A stretch of 64,000 nt of DNA from the NCBI GenBank assembly GCA_039519185.1, contig CM076854.1:160172666-160236665 (forward strand). Reading direction: 5' to 3'. The position numbers were made by a program, and so were the translations under genes. The notes beneath the pieces are model-generated. The model ran no database searches, had not been told where the DNA came from, and saw only the letters and a list, made by a program, of their open reading frames with translations. This document shows, one piece after another, positions 22,541-35,530 of the stretch. The stretch comes from Astragalus membranaceus. Lineage: Eukaryota; Streptophyta; Magnoliopsida; Fabales; Fabaceae. Position 1 is the stretch's first letter. Each line of letters begins with the position of its first letter.

Positions 22541-23296
22541 CAGGGGCGGAGCTACATAGTCCCACGGTGTGCACAAATTTACAAATTTGCACAAATACCC
22601 TATAAAAAATATATTTTGATACCGTTAGTTTTATTTTTTGCACTCCCTGTTTTTATTTTTCTCTCTATTGCTAGCTACCATTTGTTGTTGCAACTCTAAG
22701 GGTGGATAGTAGTGTAACTATGATGTAGTTTTGCCTACCCAAAAATAAGATATGTATTTGAATAATTAGGTATATTTTATATTTAGCTATCATTTGTATA
22801 GATGTTGAGGTGGACGCACACTAAAATGGAACTAAGTTTATATGTCAATTGAGATAAAAGAACAATTACAAGTCCATTAGTTTAAGTCCCATTGGTCTAT
22901 TATTATCACAAACAAATATGGTGATTTTTGTTAACTCGGTGATTTTGGTGCCTCTATTTTACTTTTGGCAATTTTTGTCCCGTTTTTCTTAATTTCACAA
23001 TTTTTATCCTCAAAATCAATGATTATTTGCATTTTTGGTCTTCAAAAATCACGAATTTTGGAAAATGGGGGATTAAAATTGCACGACCCATGGTTTTAGC
23101 GACCAAAAGTGCAACGAAAAAAATACAGGGACCAAAATTACCAAATTAGAAGAGCAAAATATGTTTTATTGGCATCGGTATACACCATCGCTGTAAAAAA
23201 AATTAATCTTGTTTCGTCATTAATTGACGTGGTAAAAAAATTTCAACGCTGCCGATGTATATAATTTAAATCACACACACACACACACACACACAC

Positions 23297-23352
<56 letters not shown>

Positions 23353-23414
23353 TTAAAATTTTATTAAATTAATTCATTTGACCACCCTGGATCAGGGTCC
23401 TAGATACGCCACTG
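22541..23414 (+). mobile_element. Non-autonomous hAT-like transposon
   Basis: Starts CAGGGGCGGAGCTA and ends TAGATACGCCACTG (reverse complement CAGTGGCGTATCTA), imperfect inverted ends. It is flanked by the 8-bp direct repeat TCGATGAC (22533-22540 and 23415-23422), the size expected of hAT insertion. It contains a (CA)n-(TA)n run at about 23273-23348 and no transposase. Confidence 0.85.
23273..23348. repeat. Compound (CA)n-(TA)n microsatellite
   Basis: About 13 CA units followed by about 25 TA units, inside the hAT-like element. Confidence 0.95.
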
Positions 23415-23485
23415 TCGATGACAAGGGTATGATAAGCAAATGCTAGATTATAATTTGTTGGGGGAGTTCAGGAGAATCATCATGC

Positions 23486-23775
23486 TATTGTGAAATGTAA
23501 TAATTCAATCTAGCTAAAATCTGTTAGGTGGTTGTTAGTTAGTTGAACATTGTTTGTTAGTTGTTGTAAAAACTATTAACCAATGTGGGCTAAAAACAGT
23601 TGTTAGTAGTAACCATAGTTAGGTGATACAAGTCAACTAGTATAATACAAATTTATACAACAGTGTGAATAAAAATTTATTAGTTCTCTATTACTGAGTT
23701 TTTCACTCTTCGACCTCTCCCTTCGACACACCTCTCCACTCTTCGACACCTCTTCTTCCTCAGTGAATTCCAACA
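23486..23775 (+). repeat. 5' LTR of copia element 2
   Basis: Pairs with 27939-28237. Its last 75 bases are a pyrimidine-rich stretch with repeated TTCGACA motifs. Confidence 0.9.
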
Positions 23776-23778
23776 AAC

Positions 23779-23791
23779 TGGTATCTAGAGC
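23779..23791 (+). other. Primer binding site of copia element 2
   Basis: TGGTATCTAGAGC resembles the plant initiator-Met tRNA complement TGGTATCAGAGC with one extra base, three bases after the LTR. Confidence 0.8.
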
Positions 23792-23843
23792 AGTGAGATC
23801 CACCGCTACGTACAACGGCGAAGCATGGCAGCGACGGCGAATC

Positions 23844-26800
23844 ATGGCAGCGACGCAACAGATGAAATCGAACGATCACATTCCGGCGAAACTACCGATT
23901 CTTGATGGCAGTAACTATGATAGATGGACGGCGCAGATGAAGGTTGTCTTTAGGTATCAATGTGTTCTTGATATCGTTCGCGACGAAATTACACCTCTTG
24001 AGGCGAATCCAACGGAGGCACAAAGGGAGACGAACAACGAACAATTGAAGAAAGACGACAAGGCCATCTTCTTGATTCACCAATGTGTAGACGCGAATGT
24101 CCTTGAGAAAATCATCGAATACGAGACAGCAAAAGAGGCATGGGATGTGCTAGCAACCACGTATTCCGGTGACAGTCAAACGAAGAAGGTGAAACTCATG
24201 GCCTTGAGGTGCCAACTGGGACTACTTCAGATGGAGACAAACGAATCAGTGGCTCAATTTGTGAACGGGTTAGTGTTATTGACTAATCAGATGCGTAATT
24301 GTGGTGAAGTAGTAATGGATGCTATGAAAGTTGAAAAGATCGTTACGGGCTTAACCCCTAATTTTGATCATGTTGTTGCTGCAATCGAGCAATCTAAAGA
24401 CCTAAATAATCTGAAATTAGAGCAGTTATTAGGTTCTTTAGAGGCACATGAAATCAAGATTAAGAACAGAGAAGGGATTAAGAAGGAAGAAAAGGATTCT
24501 GAAAGAGCCTTGCTGGCTCAATCATCGAAGAAAGGAGGTAATGAATCTTGGAAGAACAAGAAGGGTAAAGGTAAATGGAAGGGTAACAAGGGTGAGATGG
24601 AAAGCCTAGGCAAGAGAACCAGAAGAAGGGAAGTGAAAGTGATGATAAAGGCAAGAAGAAATCCAAAGAACACATTCAATGTTACAACTGTCAGAAATGG
24701 GGACACTATGCAGATGAGTGTGTGAACCCTAAGGTGCCCAGGAAAAGAGAAGAAGAGGCACAGTGTGCCTATGATTCTGATGAGAAAGTGATGGCTTTAA
24801 TGGCCACAACTGATGAAGAAGTAATGATCTTGATGACAGTAACTGATGCAGGGACAATTGAATGGTGGTACTTGGATACAGGGTGCTCCAATCACATGAC
24901 AGGACATCTTGAGTGGTTCAGTGAGATCGGCAGAAGCATAAGAAGGAGAATTAAGTTTGGTGATGGGAGGACTGTGTTAGCAGAAGGAATTGGCAAGGTG
25001 GCTATCAGAAGGGAGGATGGCAGCAAAGTTGTGGTGAGTGATGTTCTGTACGTTCCTCAAATGAAGAGCAATCTGTTAAGCCTAGGACAATTGCTTGAGA
25101 AGGGTTATTCAATGAGAATGGAGGACAACTGCATGGAGGTTTGTGACAGTGAGAAGAAAGCAGTGCTGAAAGTTGTATGTCAGATAATAGAACCTTCAAA
25201 GTTGGTGTGAATTCTTTCGACCAGACATGCCTTGCTGCTCATGTCGAAGATGATGTGTGGAGATGGCACAAGAGACTTGACCATTTGAACTTCGACAGCC
25301 TTAGTTCACTCCAAAAGAAGAACATGGTGATAGGTTTGCCTTCGATTAAGGAACCTAAGGAAGTTTGTGGGAAGTGTTGTGAAGGGAAGCAACCAAGGAA
25401 GTCCTACAAATCATCAATCCCCTCAAGAGCTACTATGAAGCTAGAGGTCATACATTCTGATGTATGTGGTCCATTTGAAGTCAAATCACATGGAGGTAAC
25501 CTCTACTTTGACTCATTTATTAATGATTTCACTAAGAGAATGTGGACCTACCTACTGCAGAAGAAGAGTGAAGTGTTTACAGTTTTTAAAGAGTTTAAAC
25601 AGTTAGTCGAAAAGCAGAGTTGCTGCTCAATAAGGAAGTTAATAACTGATGGTGGTGGAGAGTTTACATCAACTGAATTTAATAAATTTTGCAAAGAAGA
25701 AGGCATAGATCATGTTGTAATTGCACCATATACTCCTCAACATAATGGCACGGCTGAGAGGAGAAATAGAACTCTTTTAAACATGGTAAGATGCATGTTA
25801 AGAGAGAAACATTTGCCACATGATTTCTGGGCTGAAGCTGTCTCTACTGCAACATACATTCTGAACAGGTGTCCAACCAAGAGGCTGGATGGTATAACAC
25901 CTGAAGAGGCATGGAGTGAATCCAAGCCGAGTGTGAAGCATATAAGAATCTTTGGCTCTTTGTGTTTTCGACATGTACCTGAACAGCACAGAAGGAAGTT
26001 GGATGCAAGATCTCAAGCTATGATATTAGTTGGATATCATAGCACAGGAGCTTACAAATTGTTTGATCCAGTACAAAGGAGAGTCTATATCAGCAATGAT
26101 GTGATTGTTGATGAGACTAAGGAGTGAAACTGGACTGATTCTGCTGAAAGAGTGACAACAGAAACAGTCGAAGTACAGCTAGAGTGTGAACAAGAACCTG
26201 TAACAGAGGAGTTGAATGCGCAGGAACATGCTACTAACAATGATCCAGAGAATGAAGAGCCACTTAGAAGATCTCAGAGGGAGAGACACCCACCTCAGAG
26301 ACTGATTGACTATGAGGTGTTTCCAGCCATATTCAGTGACAATGAATCTGATATGCTACAGTTAGTGCTGATGGCAGAATCAGAACCTGTCTCTCTTGAA
26401 CAAGCACTTTCTAATTCACATTGGAAGGAGGCAATGGAGGATGAATTGAGATCAATCAAAAGAAATGACACTTGGGAAATGGTTAAATTACCAAGTAACA
26501 AGAGAGCTATTGATGTGAAGTGGGTCTACAAGACCAAGATGAAACCTAATGGTGAGATTGCAAAGTATAAGGCTAGGTTGGTTGTAAAAGGTTTTTTGCA
26601 ACAACCAGGTCTTGACTTTAATGAGATTTATGCTCCAGTTGCTCGTTGAGACTGTGAGATTGATTGTTGCCATAGCAAGCAGGAGAAAGTGGACATTGAG
26701 TCAGCTAGATGTTAAATCTGCCTTTCTCAATGGGCCACTAGAAGAGGAGGTTTATGTTAAGCAACCACCAGGCTTTGAAATGAAGGGAATGGAGGAAAGT

Positions 26801-27931
26801 GTAATGAGGTTGAAGAAGGCCCTGTATGGCCTCAAGCAAGCCCCAAAGGCTTGGAACAAGAGAATTGATGGATTCTTACTAAAGCAGAATTTCACTAAGT
26901 GTTCGACTGAGCATGGAGTGTATGTTAAGTCGAACACAGCTGCTGGTTTGATGATTATATGTCTGTATGTAGATGATCTACTTGTCACAGGTGATTGTGA
27001 ACAAGAGATCAATGAATTCAAGAAGAAAATGATGTGTGAATTCGAAATGTCAGATCTAGGGAGGCTCTCCTACTTCCTTGGCTTGGAGTTTGTAACATCT
27101 AAGAGAGGAACTTTTCTACATCAGAAGAAGTATGTGACTGATATATTGAGGAGATTCAAAATGTCAGACTGCAACCCAGTTTCGACACCAGCAGGTGCAG
27201 CAACAAAACTGCAGAGGAATCCTGATGAAGCATCAGTTGATGCTACTGTATACAGGCAGTTAATTGGGTCTCTGAGATATGTGTGTAGCTCAAGACCTGA
27301 TATTACCTATAGTGTTGGCCTAGTAAGTAGATACATGGAAGAACCAAAGAGATCTCATCTTGTAGCTGCCAAAAGGATACTCAGATACTTGAAAGGAACA
27401 CTCGACTGGGGTGTTCTATTTCCAACATCAGAAGAATGTGACAATCAGAATATGGAAGGCTACACAGATGCAGATTGGAGTGGTGACTCAGAGGACAGGA
27501 AAAACACTTCTGGATATATCTTTATGCTTGGCAAAGCTCCAATATCTTGGTGTTCCAAGAAGCAAAATGTTGTAGCTCTCTCAAGCTGTGAAGCAGAATA
27601 CATCTCTGCTGCCTTTGGTGCAAGTCAGGCACTTTGGTTAGAGATGCTGCTAGATGAGTTAAAGATGAAGAATGAAGGTGTGATGAAGTTAAGAATCGAC
27701 AACAAGTCTGCCATAGACTTGGCCAAGCATCCCATTGCTCATGGGAGGAGCAAACACATAGAGATCAAGTACCACTTCCTACGTGATCAAGTGAGTAAAG
27801 GCACACTAGAGGTGAAGCACTGCAAAACTGATGAACAGCTGGCTGATGTGCTGACAAAGGCCTTGAAACTCAGCAAGCTTGAAGACATGAGGAGCAGAAT
27901 TGGAATGTTCAGTTTAGCAAGTTTGAATTAG
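23844..27931 (+). pseudogene. Broken copia gag-pol polyprotein gene
   Basis: The gag start is taken as the ATG at 23844. Domains in order: gag with an LDGSNYDRW motif, CCHC zinc knuckle (about 24680-24722), protease with the normal D-T-G active site (near 24875), integrase with HHCC zinc region and DDE core (25260-26100), reverse transcriptase with YVDD (near 26970), and RNase H ending 27931. Four lesions are visible: a frameshift in the basic region before the zinc knuckle (about 24590-24606), a frameshift at about 25180-25205 after protease, a TGG-to-TGA type stop at 26125-26127, and a one-base loss at about 26645 in reverse transcriptase. Confidence 0.93.
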
Positions 27932-27938
27932 AGAAGTG

Positions 27939-28237
27939 TATTGTGAAATGTAATAATTCAATCTAGCTAAAATCTGTTAGGTGGTTGTTAGTTAGTTGAA
28001 CATTGTTTGTTAGTTGTTGTAAAAACTGTTAACCAATGTGGGTTAAAAACAGTTGTTAGTTGTAACCATAATTAGGTGATACAAGTCAACTACTAGTAAT
28101 ACATCCTTTGTACAAACTTATACAAAAGTGTGAATAAAAATTCATTAGTTCTCTTCTGAGTTTTTCACTCTTCGACCTCTCCCTTCGACACACCTCTCCA
28201 CTCTTCGACACCTCTTCTTCCTCAGTGAATTCCAACA
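27939..28237 (+). repeat. 3' LTR of copia element 2
   Basis: Second copy of 23486-23775. It has a few extra bases around 28095-28110 (ACATCCTTTGTACAAACT). Confidence 0.9.
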
Positions 28238-28242
28238 CATGC

Positions 28243-29450
28243 TAGCCAATGAACCGGATCATCGAGAGACTTGGATGACACATCTCCACCAAAAATTTTA
28301 AGGCAATGGGTATAGGATTTTCCTCTCTTATAAATTTTTCATATAGCTCACATATAGCTCATTCCTAGTTAATGTGAGACTAACCATACACCACACGCAC
28401 CTGAGTTCCCAATATAATGAGCGTGAGAAGATAATAAAGCACTAATTTAGTCTACTAATTAAACATCCTTTCTCCGAGTAAGCTAAATTAGCTCATAATA
28501 AAACGTACTTGTTGAAAACCATTTGCCGCTGCAAAATTAATGGCCTTTAAAAGAGTAAGTACGCCTCTGGCCCCTTCAAGAGCAGCTGGAGTTGAAGTTG
28601 ACCAAGAGGAAATTGATTTGGGAATAAAGGAAAATCTGAATTGCCAAAATATGAATTGCATTTCATAATAACATTTGGTGGGGTTGGTCCTTGTGACGTT
28701 GCATAGAAGCTGGCCAAGACATTTATATTATTGGTCCTTTAGGGCCCATTTTCAACTTTGTGAGTGTATCCCTTTCAATTGATGAAACTTGTTTTGGCTG
28801 CATCATTGTATTATCCTAGAGTTTTTTATTTCCACATATCCAAATGCGAGAACATAGTGAGGTTTCTATAGAGGACCAAAGTTGCAATTCCTTCTAACAT
28901 GATTTTGCAAGATTGTAGTCAAAAAAATATGTGCCAATTAAGCTCCTTGTATGTATCATTAAACAAACATTTGATCAAAAAAATCATAAAACAAACATAA
29001 ATTTCGGCTATCCATGCCCATGATGAAAGATTATCCAGTTTTTAAAATTGCACCGGAGATTAGACTGCAAGACCTTCGAGTTATGGTTCAATTGGTTCAT
29101 TCAATTCAACTATGGTTGAACCAGGTGACTAATAAATAAATAAAATAAAAAATATTTAATTTGTGGGGAAAATTGAATAAAAATTCAAAAAATGCATTTT
29201 GAACGGTTTAACTCGGTACAATTGGCAGTTCAAAGCTGCTTAACCATAGTTCAATTAGGTCAACCTAGTTCTGGACGATTCAAGCGAACTGCGGTCCAAC
29301 TAAAGCCTGAACCAACCATCAAACTGGCAGCGACAAGATTTAACTAATTGCACCGCTCGATCCGGTTCAGTTTTCACAATAGTAAGATTGTCCCTCACTA
29401 GCACACAGTGACTTAATCTCCAACACATTGTCTTTATCTTTGGAGGAGCA
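28243..29450. other. Spacer with decayed LINE and DNA-transposon pieces
   Basis: Minus-strand 28500-28650 reads weakly like the AEARG...LKAINFAAANGF helix of a LINE RNase H domain, and 28800-28870 could be a further decayed piece. 29060-29390 is a noncoding stretch with repeated GGTTCAATT and GGTTTAAC phrases, typical of old hAT-like sequence. No intact gene. Confidence 0.35.
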
Positions 29451-32400
29451 TGTTAGAGTAATCTAAGCATTGCTCTCACTCACTCACTCACATACTCTAC
29501 AGCAGAATTGCAGTGTTGAAGAACACAAAAAACGAGAGAGATGATGAATAATAGAAGAAGTGAATTGTATTATCTGAAAAGTGATTACAAGTATCTGTAA
29601 TACTAACCAGAAGTTAGTTACACCAAATGAAATGTAAATGAATTGTAAATGCAAGCTAAATTACAAGTTAATGAAACAGTGTCCAATGTAATTCACACAG
29701 TAAAACAGTAACATTATATTAACCATGAGTTATTACCAACACCATCACTTAACTCATGGTCTCAGAACGTGACAATACCAAGATTACCTCTCAGCTTTAG
29801 GAATTGATCAGTCTTCAATCCTTTGGTGAGAATATCAGCTAGGTGCTGATGTGTCTTGCAGTAGCAGACCTCTATAATTCCCTTCTGCTCTCTGAGGAAA
29901 TGAAATTTGGTGTCAATGTGCTTGCTACGACCGTGTAAGACAGGGTTCTTAGCAAGACTAATGGCTGGTTTGTTTTCTATCATCAGCTTCACAGGCTTCT
30001 TCACCGAAATTCCCAATCCATCCATCAATGAACTCAACCAAACTGCTTGACATGCAGTAACATCACCTGCAATATATTCAGACTCACATGAAGACAGAGC
30101 AACCACTGGTTGCTTCTTAGAACACCATGAAATGGGAGCACCATTCCCTAAAAACACAAACCCAGTTGTAGACCTTCTATCTACCTTATCTCTGCACCAA
30201 TCAGCATCAGAATATCCCAGTAATTCATCACTGCCCTTCTCGGAATTCACTGGAAACAGAATTCCAGTTCTCAGTGTTCCTCTGATATATTTCAGTATCC
30301 TTGTTGCAGTAAGGAAATGACTCATCTTTGGCTTACTCATAAACCTGCTTACTACTCCAATTGAGTAGCCTATGTCTGGCCTTGTGTTACACAAATACCT
30401 CAGAGAACTACAAGCTGCTTGAACAGAGTAGGGTCCACATCTTCACCTTCCAAATCTGCCACAAGCTTCATGTTGGCCTCTTCTGGTGTCACTGCAGAGT
30501 TACACTCCTGCAGTTTGAATCTCTTCAAAATTTCAGCTGCATATTTCATTTGATGGAGCACAATTCCTCTTGACTCATAAAGAAATTCCATCCCTAGGAA
30601 GTAAGTCACTTTCCCTAGGTCTGTTATTTCAAAGACAGACATAAGTTTCTTCTTGAAACTATTTATCTCAACAACATTGTCTCCTATAATCAGCATATCG
30701 TCCACATACAAGCACACCAGGATTTTCTCACCTTGCTTATATTCATTCACATAGATTCCATGCTCCACTAAGCACTTCTTGAAACCCAATTCCACAAAGA
30801 AGGCATCAATCTTTCGATTCCAAGCTCTTGGAGCTTGTTTAAGCCCATGCAATGCTTTATGCAGCTTATACACCATGTGTTCTTTTCCCTTGACTTCAAA
30901 TCCAGGAGGCTGTGACACATACACTTCCTCTTCCAATGGTCCATTTAGGAAAGCTGATTTGACATCAAGGTGATACAATCCCCATCCCTTATTGCTAGCT
31001 AGGCCAATTACCATCCTAATTGTCTCATGCCTAGCTACAGGGGCAAACACTTCAAAGTAGTCGAGACCAGGCTTTTGAAGAAAGCCTCTTGCTACCAATC
31101 TTGCCTTGTGTTTTGCCACGGATCCATCAGGCTTCAACTTCAACTTGAAGACCCACTTTACAACGATTACTCTCTTGTTCACTGGGAGAGCAAGTCAGTT
31201 CCCAACTCTTATTTCTTTCAATTGAGTTCGGTTCCTTTTTCATTGCACTTCTCCACACTTTCTCCTTCAAGGCATCAGTATAGCTGATTGGCTCTACATC
31301 AGCTAACAAAGCCAACTGAACAAGTTCTCCATCACTGTCCACTGCACTGTCAGGGATCAAATCATAATCTGCTAATCTATTTGGAGCCACTCTCTGCCTC
31401 TGTGGCCTATTATATGGACTACTGGTTCATCATCAGAACTTGAATCAAGATCATTTTCAAACTGTTGTGGAGGTTGCTCTTCAATCTCAGCAACCTGAGG
31501 CTCAATTACATGATCTGGTGTATTTGTATCTTCAGTGATACTGTCAATCACCACTATTTCATTACTGACAGTGGTAGCTCTGACTTTGTCCCAATCCCAC
31601 ATCTCATTCTCCTTGACAATCACATCTCTGGTATATAAACTCAAGCTTGTTGGTTTCTGGATTATACAGTTTATAAGCTCCTGTAGAATGGTACCCTATC
31701 AACACCATAAGACAGCTCTTGTCATCTAATTTCCTTCTACGAGCATTAGGAACATGTTTATAGCAGAGTGATCCAAATACTTTCAAGTGCCCCACACTAG
31801 GCTTCTTGCCAGACCATACTTCAATTGGGACTATATCTTTGAGCCTCTTTGTTGGACACCTATTAAGTATGTAAGCTGCAGTTGATACAGCTTCACCCCA
31901 CAGATTATTTGGCAAGCTCTTTTACTTCAGCATACATCTTGCCATATCCATGATTGTCCTGTTTCTCCTTTCAGCAACACCATTATGCTGAGGAGTATAT
32001 GGTGCAGTCACCTCATGGTCAATACCATGATCCTCACAATATTTCTTGAACTCAGTGGAGTTGTACTCTCCACCACCATCAGTTCTGAGTATCTTCAGGC
32101 TGCAGCCACTTTGTTTCTCTACAAAACACTTAAACTTCTTAAACTGCTCAAGCACATCACTCTTGGCCTTGATCAAGTAGATCCACAACATCCTTGTGTA
32201 TTCATCAATGAATGACACGAAGTATCTGTTCCAACCCAAGGTAGGAACTTCAACAGGACCACAGACATCAGAATATACTACACCTAAAGCATGTGTTGCT
32301 CTTGGTGGCAATTCAGATGTAAATGGAAGTTTGGCTTGCTTGCTTCTCATGCATACATCACAAGCCTTGTCACTGGCAGCAACTGTGGGAATCCCTAGCA

Positions 32401-33393
32401 CCTGATCTTTGGACTTTAATTGACCTAAACTTCTATAGTTTCGGTGTCCATATCTCTTATACCATAGGACACTTTCCTTATCAACATCAATAGCACTGAA
32501 ACAGTGTGTTTCAGCTGCTTTAATACTCACTTTGAATGTCCTGTTTTTTTCCAAGGATGACTTCAAGATCAATCTCTTCTTCTGGTCATACAACATTAAC
32601 ACACCATCATCCATTGTCACTGAGTATCCTTTCTCCAATAGCTGGCCAACACTCATTAGATTACTCTTCATACCAGCCACGTACCACACATCTTCTATCA
32701 ACACAGTTTTACCATCACTCCTCTTCGCCAGAATGTTTCCTATTCCTTCTGCAGTCAAGTATCTATCATCAGCAAGTCTGATTCTAGTTCTTTTACTGCC
32801 ATCAAAATCAACCAGCCACTGCCTATTCCCAGTCATATGGTTGGAGCACTCTGTATCCATATACCATATCTCAACAGTCACACAATCATCACTTGTAGTA
32901 ACCATCAACATCACAGGTTTATCATCAGAATCACCCTTGGCTACGTTAGCCTCTTGTTTCTTATTTTCTTTGTTAGACCAGTACTCATCAGCAAAATGAC
33001 CATGTTTGCACAAGTGAAGCATTGTATCTTCTTCTTATCAAATTTCTCCTTATTTTTCTGATTATTATTGTACTTCTTCCCTCCTTGATTAGATGTTTCA
33101 CCTTTCACATCACTATTGTCACTGTTTTTCTTATTCTTCTTATCTAACCAGGCCTGTTTCTGTGATTTCCACTTGTTCTCCTTCCACTTAGATTGTTTAC
33201 CTCTATTTCCTTTGTTAGCAGTTTGTGCCTTAAGTATCTGTACAGTTTCACTCTCCTTTCCTCTCTCAATAACAAGCAATTCATGTGCCTCTAAGATGCC
33301 TTGCAGTTCATCAATTTTCATTGTGCTAGTGTCCTTAGATTGTTGTATTGCAACCATAATAAAGTCAAGTTGAGAGGCTAGAGATCGAAGTAC

Positions 33394-34575
33394 CACTACA
33401 AGAAAAACTGTTTTTACCGGCCAGGAGTTTCCGGCGGATTGACATCCGCCGAAAAATTTCTGGCGGATTTTATCCACCGAAACATTACCGGCGGATTTGT
33501 TGGTTTTTCCGGCGGATTTTTTTCCTCCGGAACATTTCCGACGGAATTTTAGGTATTTCCGGCGGATTTGAGTCTACGGAAAAAAAAAATTAAAAAAACA
33601 TCCGCCGGTAAGGTATTTTTTAGCGGATTTTTTTGAAAAAAACGCGAGGTAAATCCGCCGGAAACGTCATTTCCGGCGAATTTGTAGGTATTTCCGGTGG
33701 ATTTTTAGGTATTTCCGACGGATTTGGGTCTACGAAAACATCCGCTGGAAATACCTAAAAATCCGTCGGAAATGACGAACCAACTAAAATCCGCCGAAAA
33801 CGTCAATTCCGGCAGATTTTTTTAAAAGAGCGGGGAATTTGATTTTTGAAAATCCGCTGGAAACCCCCTAAATTCGCCGGTAAGTGACATTTTCGGCGGA
33901 TTCTCCTTTGGACCATTGGACTTCGGTTCTTCTATATAATCCCTTCTCCATTCTCCACTTCTTCTTCACACCTCTACCAATACTCTCATTCTCTCTACTA
34001 AATCGCTTCTTGAAATTCCTCTCTTCCTCTCTCTACTAATCTCTTCCTCTCTTTGACAAATTTCTTTGATCTAAGCCATACCAGCAGCCCCAGCAGCAGT
34101 CACCCCACCAGCCAAACCGGCCAAACCAGCACCCCCAGCGGCGGTCACCCCACCAGCCCCACATCGATCTTAATAATATCGATTCGATTAGTGCTTTTCT
34201 TCCATCTGATGATACCTATTATCAGGGTTATGAGTCAGACCAGCAGCTTTGCATCTGATAATATTAATTTTTTAAATAAAAAATAAAAAAATTTATTTTT
34301 TAAAAATAATTAATTTTAAAAAAAAAACGGTTTTTCTGGCAGATTTGTGGACTTTCTGGCGGATAAATTCATACGATTTTTTTTTTGGATTTTCCGGCGG
34401 ATGTTTCGGCGCCACAAAATCCGCCAGAAATTTCTGGCGGATAATCCGCCGGAAATCGTTTCCTACGAGCTGGCTACCGGCGCCAAAAATCCGCCGGAAA
34501 GTCCACATTTTCGGCGGATTTTTGGCTTTTCCGACGGATTTTGCCAGCCGAAAAAGTCCTATTTTCCTTGTAGTG
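33394..34575 (+). mobile_element. Non-autonomous CACTA transposon inside copia gag
   Basis: Starts CACTACAAGAAAAACTG and ends TTTTCCTTGTAGTG (reverse complement CACTACAAGGAAAATAGG). Flanking TAC on both sides (33391-33393 and 34576-34578) is the 3-bp duplication. Dense subterminal repeats of TTTCCGGCGGATT and its complement lie at 33415-33905 and 34330-34560. The central 33925-34260 has a TATATAATCC box and a CT-rich leader followed by a CAGCAGCCCCAGCAGC stretch, which looks captured. No transposase. Confidence 0.9.
33925..34260 (+). other. Promoter/leader-like core of the CACTA element
   Basis: A TATA-like TCTATATAATCC near 33930, a CT-rich leader, then a proline/serine/threonine-rich short frame and an acidic-looking stretch around 34195-34255. 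It resembles the start of a host gene carried by the element; source gene not recognised. Confidence 0.35.
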
Positions 34576-35193
34576 TACCTTCTCAACAATCACTTGCTCA
34601 GTGATTGTTTCACCACAGGTTTTCATCTCATTCGTGACAGTGACAACACATGAGACATAATCTAAGATCTTCTCATCACTCTTCATCTGCTGATTCTCAT
34701 ATTGCTTCCTCAGTGTCTGTAGCTTCACCTTCTTCACGGTTGCATCACCACCATGGCACTGTACCAGAGTATCCCACACTGCCTTCGCCGTAGTTGCCTC
34801 TGCGATCTTCTCAAAGACCTTCGTATCGACGCACTGATGTATGTAGAACAGCGCCTTCTGATCCTTCTTCCTCGTAACTACTGGAACGTAACCATCATTG
34901 GCGAGCTCAAGCACATCTTGAGCGCCGAACAACACACACATCTGGATTGACCACTGATTCCAGTTCTTGTTATCGAACACCGGCAATTTCGTGTTGAGGC
35001 CACCGTTTCCACCGTTCATCTTCAATCTCTGTGTAAATCGCTCAAATCTCACAATCGCTCGTGTTTACCCAACCCTAGGAATTAGAAATCGTGATTCCTT
35101 TCAATTTCGAACTTCAATTCAATGCGAATCGAAGAGACGAAATCGCACACACAACTCTTAGCCACTCGTGTTTCCCTGAATCGTTGAATCAAA

Positions 35194-35207
35194 GCTCTAG
35201 ATACCAA
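35194..35207 (-). other. Primer binding site of copia element 3
   Basis: Minus strand TTGGTATCTAGAGC, a few bases inside the 5' LTR, the same variant as in copia element 2. Confidence 0.75.
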
Positions 35208-35494
35208 TTTTTTGGAGTAATCTAAGCATTGCTCTCACTCACTCACATACTCTACTGCAGAATTGCAGTGTTGAAGAACACAAAAAACGAGAGAGATGAT
35301 AAATAATAGAAGAAGTGAATTGTATTATCGGAAAAGTCATTACAAGTATACGTAATACTAACCAGAAGTTAGTTACACCAAATGAAATGTAAATGCACGG
35401 TAAATGCAAGCTAAATTACAAGTAAATGAAAGAGTATCCAATGTAATTCACCCAGTAAAACAGTAAACTGTAACACTATATTAACCATGAGTTA

Positions 35495-35530
35495 CTAGAC
35501 GCTCACCCGTGCTCTGCACGGGTCTTGTTG
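35495..35530 (-). mobile_element. Helitron-type 3' terminus
   Basis: On the minus strand: hairpin CCCGTGC-AGA-GCACGGG (35506-35522), then TGAGCGTCTAG, followed by T of the copia LTR. A short GC hairpin about ten bases before a terminal CTRR and insertion before T are Helitron hallmarks. The element body must extend to the right; its 5' end (minus strand TC...) was not located. Confidence 0.65.

Larger units (their letters stand above)
23486..28237 (+). mobile_element. Full-length Ty1/copia retrotransposon, inactive
   Basis: Two LTRs of about 290-300 bp (23486-23775 and 27939-28237) start TATTGTGAAATG and end TTCCAACA. They are flanked by the direct repeat CATGC (23481-23485 and 28238-28242), the usual 5-bp copia duplication. 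A primer site TGGTATCTAGAGC lies at 23779-23791, just inside the 5' LTR. The LTRs differ by roughly a dozen substitutions and a few small indels. Gag-pol is intact in order but broken in reading frame. Confidence 0.93.
29762..35019 (-). pseudogene. Broken copia gag-pol, interrupted by a CACTA element
   Basis: Gag starts at 35019. It continues past the CACTA insertion at 33393. The zinc knuckle near 33010 is split by a frameshift. The protease motif near 32860 reads D-T-E where D-T-G is expected. Integrase HHCC and DDE regions follow (32500-31900) with an in-frame stop near 31915-31925. Frameshifts follow at about 31630 and 31385, with another shift near 31180. Reverse transcriptase with YVDD is near 30695, another frameshift lies at about 30395, and RNase H ends at 29762. 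There are at least five coding lesions besides the insertion, so this is the most decayed of the three copia elements. Confidence 0.9.
29451..35494 (-). mobile_element. Ty1/copia retrotransposon, minus strand, interrupted twice
   Basis: LTRs lie at about 29453-29735 (3' LTR) and 35212-35494 (5' LTR). Both contain GAGTAATCTAAGCATTGC and AACCATGAGTTA. Gag-pol reads right to left between them. A CACTA element (33394-34575) splits gag. The outer edge of the 5' LTR stops at 35494, where a Helitron-type 3' end begins, so the terminal TACCAACA present in the other LTR is displaced. A minus-strand primer site TTGGTATCTAGAGC lies at 35194-35207. Confidence 0.9.

Noticed and set aside
22460..22699. Plus-strand frame of 79 codons
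   Set aside because: It crosses the left border of the hAT-like element at 22541, so it is a chance join.
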